Below are positions 15,089 to 16,826 of a stretch of 16,826 nt of DNA, piece by piece. This DNA is from UKL13-2 sp031368465 (GTDB lineage Bacteria > Pseudomonadota > Gammaproteobacteria > Burkholderiales > Usitatibacteraceae): contig JANMNT010000229.1 of the NCBI GenBank assembly GCA_031368465.1, positions 1 to 16,826 on the forward strand, written 5' to 3'. Position 1 is the first letter of the stretch. The number at the start of each line of letters is the position of its first letter. A program made the translations under genes and the position numbers. The notes below the pieces were generated by a model, which worked only from the letters and a program-made list of their open reading frames with translations, was not told the DNA's origin and did no database searches.

Positions 15089-15538
15089 TTAATTGATCGT
15101 GATGCGCCTGGCATTTGCCTGCGCCAGTTTTGGCAGGGTCAGTTGCAGCACACCGTCGACATAACGCGCATCGATATTGGCGTCGTCAATGTCTTCGGCG
15201 AGGGAAAATACGCGCGACGTCTTGCCATAAAAGCGCTCGCGATGCAGCGTTTTTTCGATTTCCGCATTCGCGGTCTCGGGTTTGACTTCAACCTCGATGG
15301 TCACTTCATTCTTGCTGACGGCCACCTGGATATCTTCTTTTTTCACACCGGCCATTGCGGCGCTGACGCGATAGGACCTTTCGTCCTCGGAAACGTCGAG
15401 GCGGATTTCAGGCACACCGGTGATGGCCGGCCGGAAAAATGCCGAAATAATTTCATCTGTGACAGCGTCTGGTCTGGTTGCTTGAATGCCTGCAAAACTT
15501 TTTTGGCCGCGGTTGTGCCAACGAATTAGGGTGTTCAT
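15089..15538 (-). CDS. Hsp20 / alpha-crystallin small heat-shock protein
   Basis: A 149-residue small heat-shock protein, an ATP-independent holdase that keeps unfolding proteins soluble. An N-terminal arm of about 40 residues (NTLIRWHNRGQKSFAG) is followed by the alpha-crystallin domain (about 44-138), with VPEIRLDVSEDERSYRV, MAGVKKEDIQVAV and DGVLQLTLPK as recognisable strands. The C-terminal I-x-I anchor is present in the final RRITIN. The start is fixed by an AGGAGA ribosome-binding site 5-6 bases before the ATG; the longer open frame upstream is not needed. The gene is monocistronic, convergent with trmL and divergent from the sigma-factor gene. No RNA-thermometer (ROSE or fourU) pairing with the ribosome-binding site was recognised in its leader. 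Confidence 0.94.
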   Translation of the reverse strand: MNTLIRWHNRGQKSFAGIQATRPDAVTDEIISAFFRPAITGVPEIRLDVSEDERSYRVSAAMAGVKKEDIQVAVSKNEVTIEVEVKPETANAEIEKTLHRERFYGKTSRVFSLAEDIDDANIDARYVDGVLQLTLPKLAQANARRITIN

Positions 15539-15615
15539 GTCTTTCTCCTGATTTTGGGGTTGCCTGAATCTGTGCGGGCTTGCTAACATGGCCAACAGAT
15601 CGAACATATCGGCAA

Positions 15616-15644
15616 GCTATATGGAAGATGTGAATCCAAATCAA
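15616..15644 (-). promoter_or_regulatory. Sigma-70-like promoter candidate for hsp20
   Basis: On the minus strand TTGATT (15639-15644) and TATAGC (15616-15621) are separated by 17 bases, each with four of six consensus bases. The RNA would start near 15609 and leave a leader of about 70 bases. No convincing sigma-32 box was found on this strand. The region is AT-rich, which raises the chance of a random match. Confidence 0.4.
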
Positions 15645-15679
15645 ATTATCAATACGTACATCTGAAAATAAACAATTCC

Positions 15680-15713
15680 CGGTCGGGTCAAACATCTCTT
15701 GAAAACCCGACCG
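15680..15713. promoter_or_regulatory. Perfect 9-bp inverted repeat upstream of the sigma-factor gene (operator candidate)
   Basis: CGGTCGGGT (15680-15688) and ACCCGACCG (15705-15713) are perfect inverted arms with a 16-base spacer. The element lies 31 bases before the sigma-factor start in the 206-base divergent region shared with hsp20. Its right arm falls between the two hexamers of the heat-shock-like promoter described next, so a protein bound to it would cover that promoter. The rest of the region is AT-rich apart from this and shows no small gene. Confidence 0.5.
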
Positions 15714-15724
15714 TTACCCCAAAC
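15698..15724 (+). promoter_or_regulatory. Heat-shock (sigma-32)-like promoter candidate before the sigma-factor gene
   Basis: CTTGAAA (15698-15704) matches the sigma-32 -35 consensus fully. After 12 bases CCCCAAAC (15717-15724) matches the first five bases of the CCCCATnT -10 consensus. The spacing is at the short end of the accepted range. The RNA would begin near 15731, a short leader of about 14 bases before the ATG. An overlapping ECF-like reading, AAAACC-N16-CGAA (15702-15727), is also possible; only one may be real. Confidence 0.35.
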
Positions 15725-15744
15725 GAATCAGTTGAAGTGCCGAT

Positions 15745-16362
15745 ATGACCATTAACGACCAAGCCAGACTATTTGCCGAGATCGAATCGCACCGCGGCTA
15801 CATGTTGCGGTTTGCAATTGCCAAATTGCGAGACAACAACGATGCCGAAGAGGCGGTGCAAGAGGCCATGCTGGCGGCACTGAGCGGCGCGGCGGGTTTC
15901 GCCGGTGACTCATCCCTGCGGACCTGGCTGACGTCGATACTGAAATTCAAAATCATCGATTTTCAGCGCCGGGTGATCACAGAGCGTAAACGTTTCCAAG
16001 CGGCGCCGGTGACAGCCGACGAAACCAGCGAGGACTGGTTCGAACCGTTTTTCGACGATACTGGCCACTGGCGCGACAATTTTTCGACTTGGGCGTGCCC
16101 CGAATCTGCACATGAACAGCAGGCTTTTTTCGCGGCGTTTGAACGTTGCATGGACAAATTGCCCAAAGCGACGTCGCGTGTTTTCTTCCAACGTGAGGTG
16201 ATGGGCGCGGATACCGAGGAAATTTGTAAGGATGAAGACATTTCTTCGTCAAATTGTTGGGTGATCTTGCATCGGGCAAGAGTTTCGCTCCGTGAGTGTC
16301 TGGAAAAGAACTGGTTTGGATTGGAAAATGGACGAAAAGTCGGAAACATTGGAAGGCTCTGA
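15745..16362 (+). CDS. ECF-like sigma-70 family RNA polymerase sigma factor (TIGR02943-like)
   Basis: A 205-residue sigma factor with regions 2 and 4 only. Region 2 covers about residues 13-80, with LRDNNDAEEAVQEAMLAAL and SSLRTWLTSILKFKIIDFQRR. A variable acidic linker (about 88-120) rich in Trp, Phe and Asp follows. Region 4 (about 127-190) shows LPKATSRVFFQREVMG, then the helix-turn-helix EEICKDEDISSSNCWVILHRAR and the ending LRECLEKNWF. The Cys-containing EICK...SSSNCWV...RECLE pattern is typical of the subgroup annotated as TIGR02943; that name is from memory. The ribosome-binding site is weak (GAAG). Its end overlaps the small zinc-finger anti-sigma gene by 35 bases. Because it directly precedes a bufferin-type gene, it probably drives that operon and itself. 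Confidence 0.9.
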   Translation: MTINDQARLFAEIESHRGYMLRFAIAKLRDNNDAEEAVQEAMLAALSGAAGFAGDSSLRTWLTSILKFKIIDFQRRVITERKRFQAAPVTADETSEDWFEPFFDDTGHWRDNFSTWACPESAHEQQAFFAAFERCMDKLPKATSRVFFQREVMGADTEEICKDEDISSSNCWVILHRARVSLRECLEKNWFGLENGRKVGNIGRL

Positions 16363-16585
16363 ACCACGCGATCTGTCGTGCAAACAGGCAGCGCGTTTAA
16401 TGAGCGTCCGTCGTGACCGGACCCTCGATCCGGCGGAGGAAATCGACCTAAGGCAGCATTTGACGGTTTGTATGAATTGCCGCCGATTTGACGGGCAACT
16501 TGATGTGCTTTCCGAACTTGCGAAGCGATATGCGGCGGCCAAGGCAGGTGATATCGATCTTGATTCAGCAGATTTGCCAACGTAG
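16328..16585 (+). CDS. Small zf-HC2 zinc-finger protein, probable cytoplasmic anti-sigma factor
   Basis: An 85-residue soluble protein with no membrane segment. The zf-HC2 zinc motif H-x3-C-x2-C is present in RQHLTVCMNC (H44, C48, C51). An upstream Cys18 in DLSCKQAARLMS supplies the fourth ligand, the layout of ZAS-type anti-sigma factors such as RsrA and ChrR. Such proteins hold an ECF sigma factor until oxidation or metal exchange at the zinc site releases it. The gene overlaps the end of the sigma gene by 35 bases, which supports a partner role. The chosen ATG is in frame with an earlier GTG at 16292, but the added residues look unrelated. The sensing signal is not visible; given the next gene, metal or thiol stress is a reasonable guess. 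Confidence 0.82.
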   Translation: MDEKSETLEGSEPRDLSCKQAARLMSVRRDRTLDPAEEIDLRQHLTVCMNCRRFDGQLDVLSELAKRYAAAKAGDIDLDSADLPT

Positions 16586-16609
16586 TGCATCTGATCAAGC
16601 CAATTGCAC

Positions 16610-16635
16610 GTAAAGATTGCTGTGACACGGCCGAA
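16610..16635 (+). promoter_or_regulatory. ECF-type promoter candidate before the bufferin precursor gene
   Basis: GTAAAG (16610-16615) and CGAA (16632-16635) are separated by exactly 16 bases. As recalled, Caulobacter SigF, which controls a bufferin operon, uses GTAACC-N16-CGAA; four of six -35 bases and all four -10 bases agree here. The RNA would start near 16643 and leave a leader of about 34 bases ending with an AAAGGG ribosome-binding site, a sensible geometry. No good sigma-70 promoter competes in this 91-base gap. Confidence 0.5.
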
Positions 16636-16676
16636 TGGGCCATTTATTAGCACTTAACCTACTCAAAGGGAAAAAA

Positions 16677-16826
16677 ATGAATAACAAATTGATTCTGTCG
16701 TCGGCAATTGCCGGTCTGGTTGCGTTGTCATCGGTAAGCGGCACGGTATTGGCACAAGAGAAAAAGGAAGCCAAAGAGAAGTGTTTTGGCATCGCCAAAA
16801 AAGCGCAAAACGACTGCGGAACGGCA
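16677..16826 (+). CDS. bufA1: DUF2282/BufA1-type bufferin precursor (3' truncated by window)
   Basis: Only the first 50 codons are present. Residues 1-26 form a clear signal peptide (MNNKLILSSAIAGLVALSS, ending in VLA before Gln27). A short Lys/Glu-rich linker follows, then KCFGIAKKAQNDCGTA, closely matching the KCYGIAKAGxNDCA core of the DUF2282 family. These exported small proteins (BufA1, about 90 residues) are ribosomally made peptides whose cysteines are turned into copper-binding heterocycles by the DUF692-family enzyme BufB with its partner BufC, protecting cells from copper. Two core cysteines are visible (Cys36, Cys47); two more are expected beyond the edge. An AAAGGG ribosome-binding site precedes the ATG. 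The modification genes are expected just downstream but cannot be seen. Confidence 0.85.
   Translation, partial: MNNKLILSSAIAGLVALSSVSGTVLAQEKKEAKEKCFGIAKKAQNDCGTA

Noticed and set aside
15539..15610. ROSE or fourU RNA thermometer in the hsp20 leader
   Set aside because: No U-rich or UYGCU-type segment able to pair with the AGGAG ribosome-binding site was found in the leader.
16292..16327. Earlier GTG start for the zinc-finger anti-sigma gene
   Set aside because: The extra 12 residues lie within the sigma gene's conserved C-terminal coding region and show no zf-HC2 similarity; the ATG at 16328 is the more natural start.

Overview
The window is a compact, almost fully coding stretch of a proteobacterial chromosome. 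Gene content and order fit a betaproteobacterium or close relative best: argJ followed by a DUF815-type ATPase and a Nudix/ThiE-like fusion, a bioB-F-H-C-D cluster divergent from comF-trmL, and a fused MrpA-B antiporter subunit. This placement is from remembered gene order, not from a search. There are no tRNA or rRNA genes, insertion sequences, CRISPR arrays or phage genes, and no gene-free stretch longer than about 210 bases.

Layout, left to right. (1) Positions 1-4220 (+): the 3' part of a multi-subunit cation/H+ antiporter operon, with the end of a fused MrpA-B and then MrpC, D, E, F and G. Every junction is a 4-base ATGA overlap. (2) 4221-4595 (-): a small cupin that abuts the mrpG stop codon. 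(3) 4682-8461 (+): argJ, a P-loop ATPase, a Nudix hydrolase fused to a ThiE/TenI-like domain, and a PlsC-type acyltransferase, nearly without spacers. (4) 8545-13709 (-): the biotin operon bioB-bioF-bioH-bioC-bioD followed by a periplasmic PCu(A)C copper chaperone. It is led by a good sigma-70 promoter and an inverted repeat. bioA is absent from the window. (5) 13814-15027 (+): comF and trmL, ending in a strong GC hairpin. (6) 15089-15538 (-): an Hsp20 small heat-shock protein. (7) 15745-16826 (+): an ECF-like sigma factor, an overlapping small zinc-finger (zf-HC2) anti-sigma candidate, and the first 50 codons of a secreted DUF2282/BufA1-type protein, the precursor of a copper-binding peptide called a bufferin, cut off by the window edge.

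The most interesting part is the right edge. A sigma/anti-sigma pair sits directly before a bufferin precursor gene. A promoter-like element of the form GTAA-N16-CGAA lies in the gap before that precursor, and a looser version (AAAACC-N16-CGAA) lies before the sigma gene. The sigma gene is also preceded by a 9-bp perfect inverted repeat and a heat-shock-like promoter. The likely reading is a stress- or metal-switched operon making a modified copper-binding peptide; the modification genes (DUF692 enzyme and partner) would lie just beyond the window.
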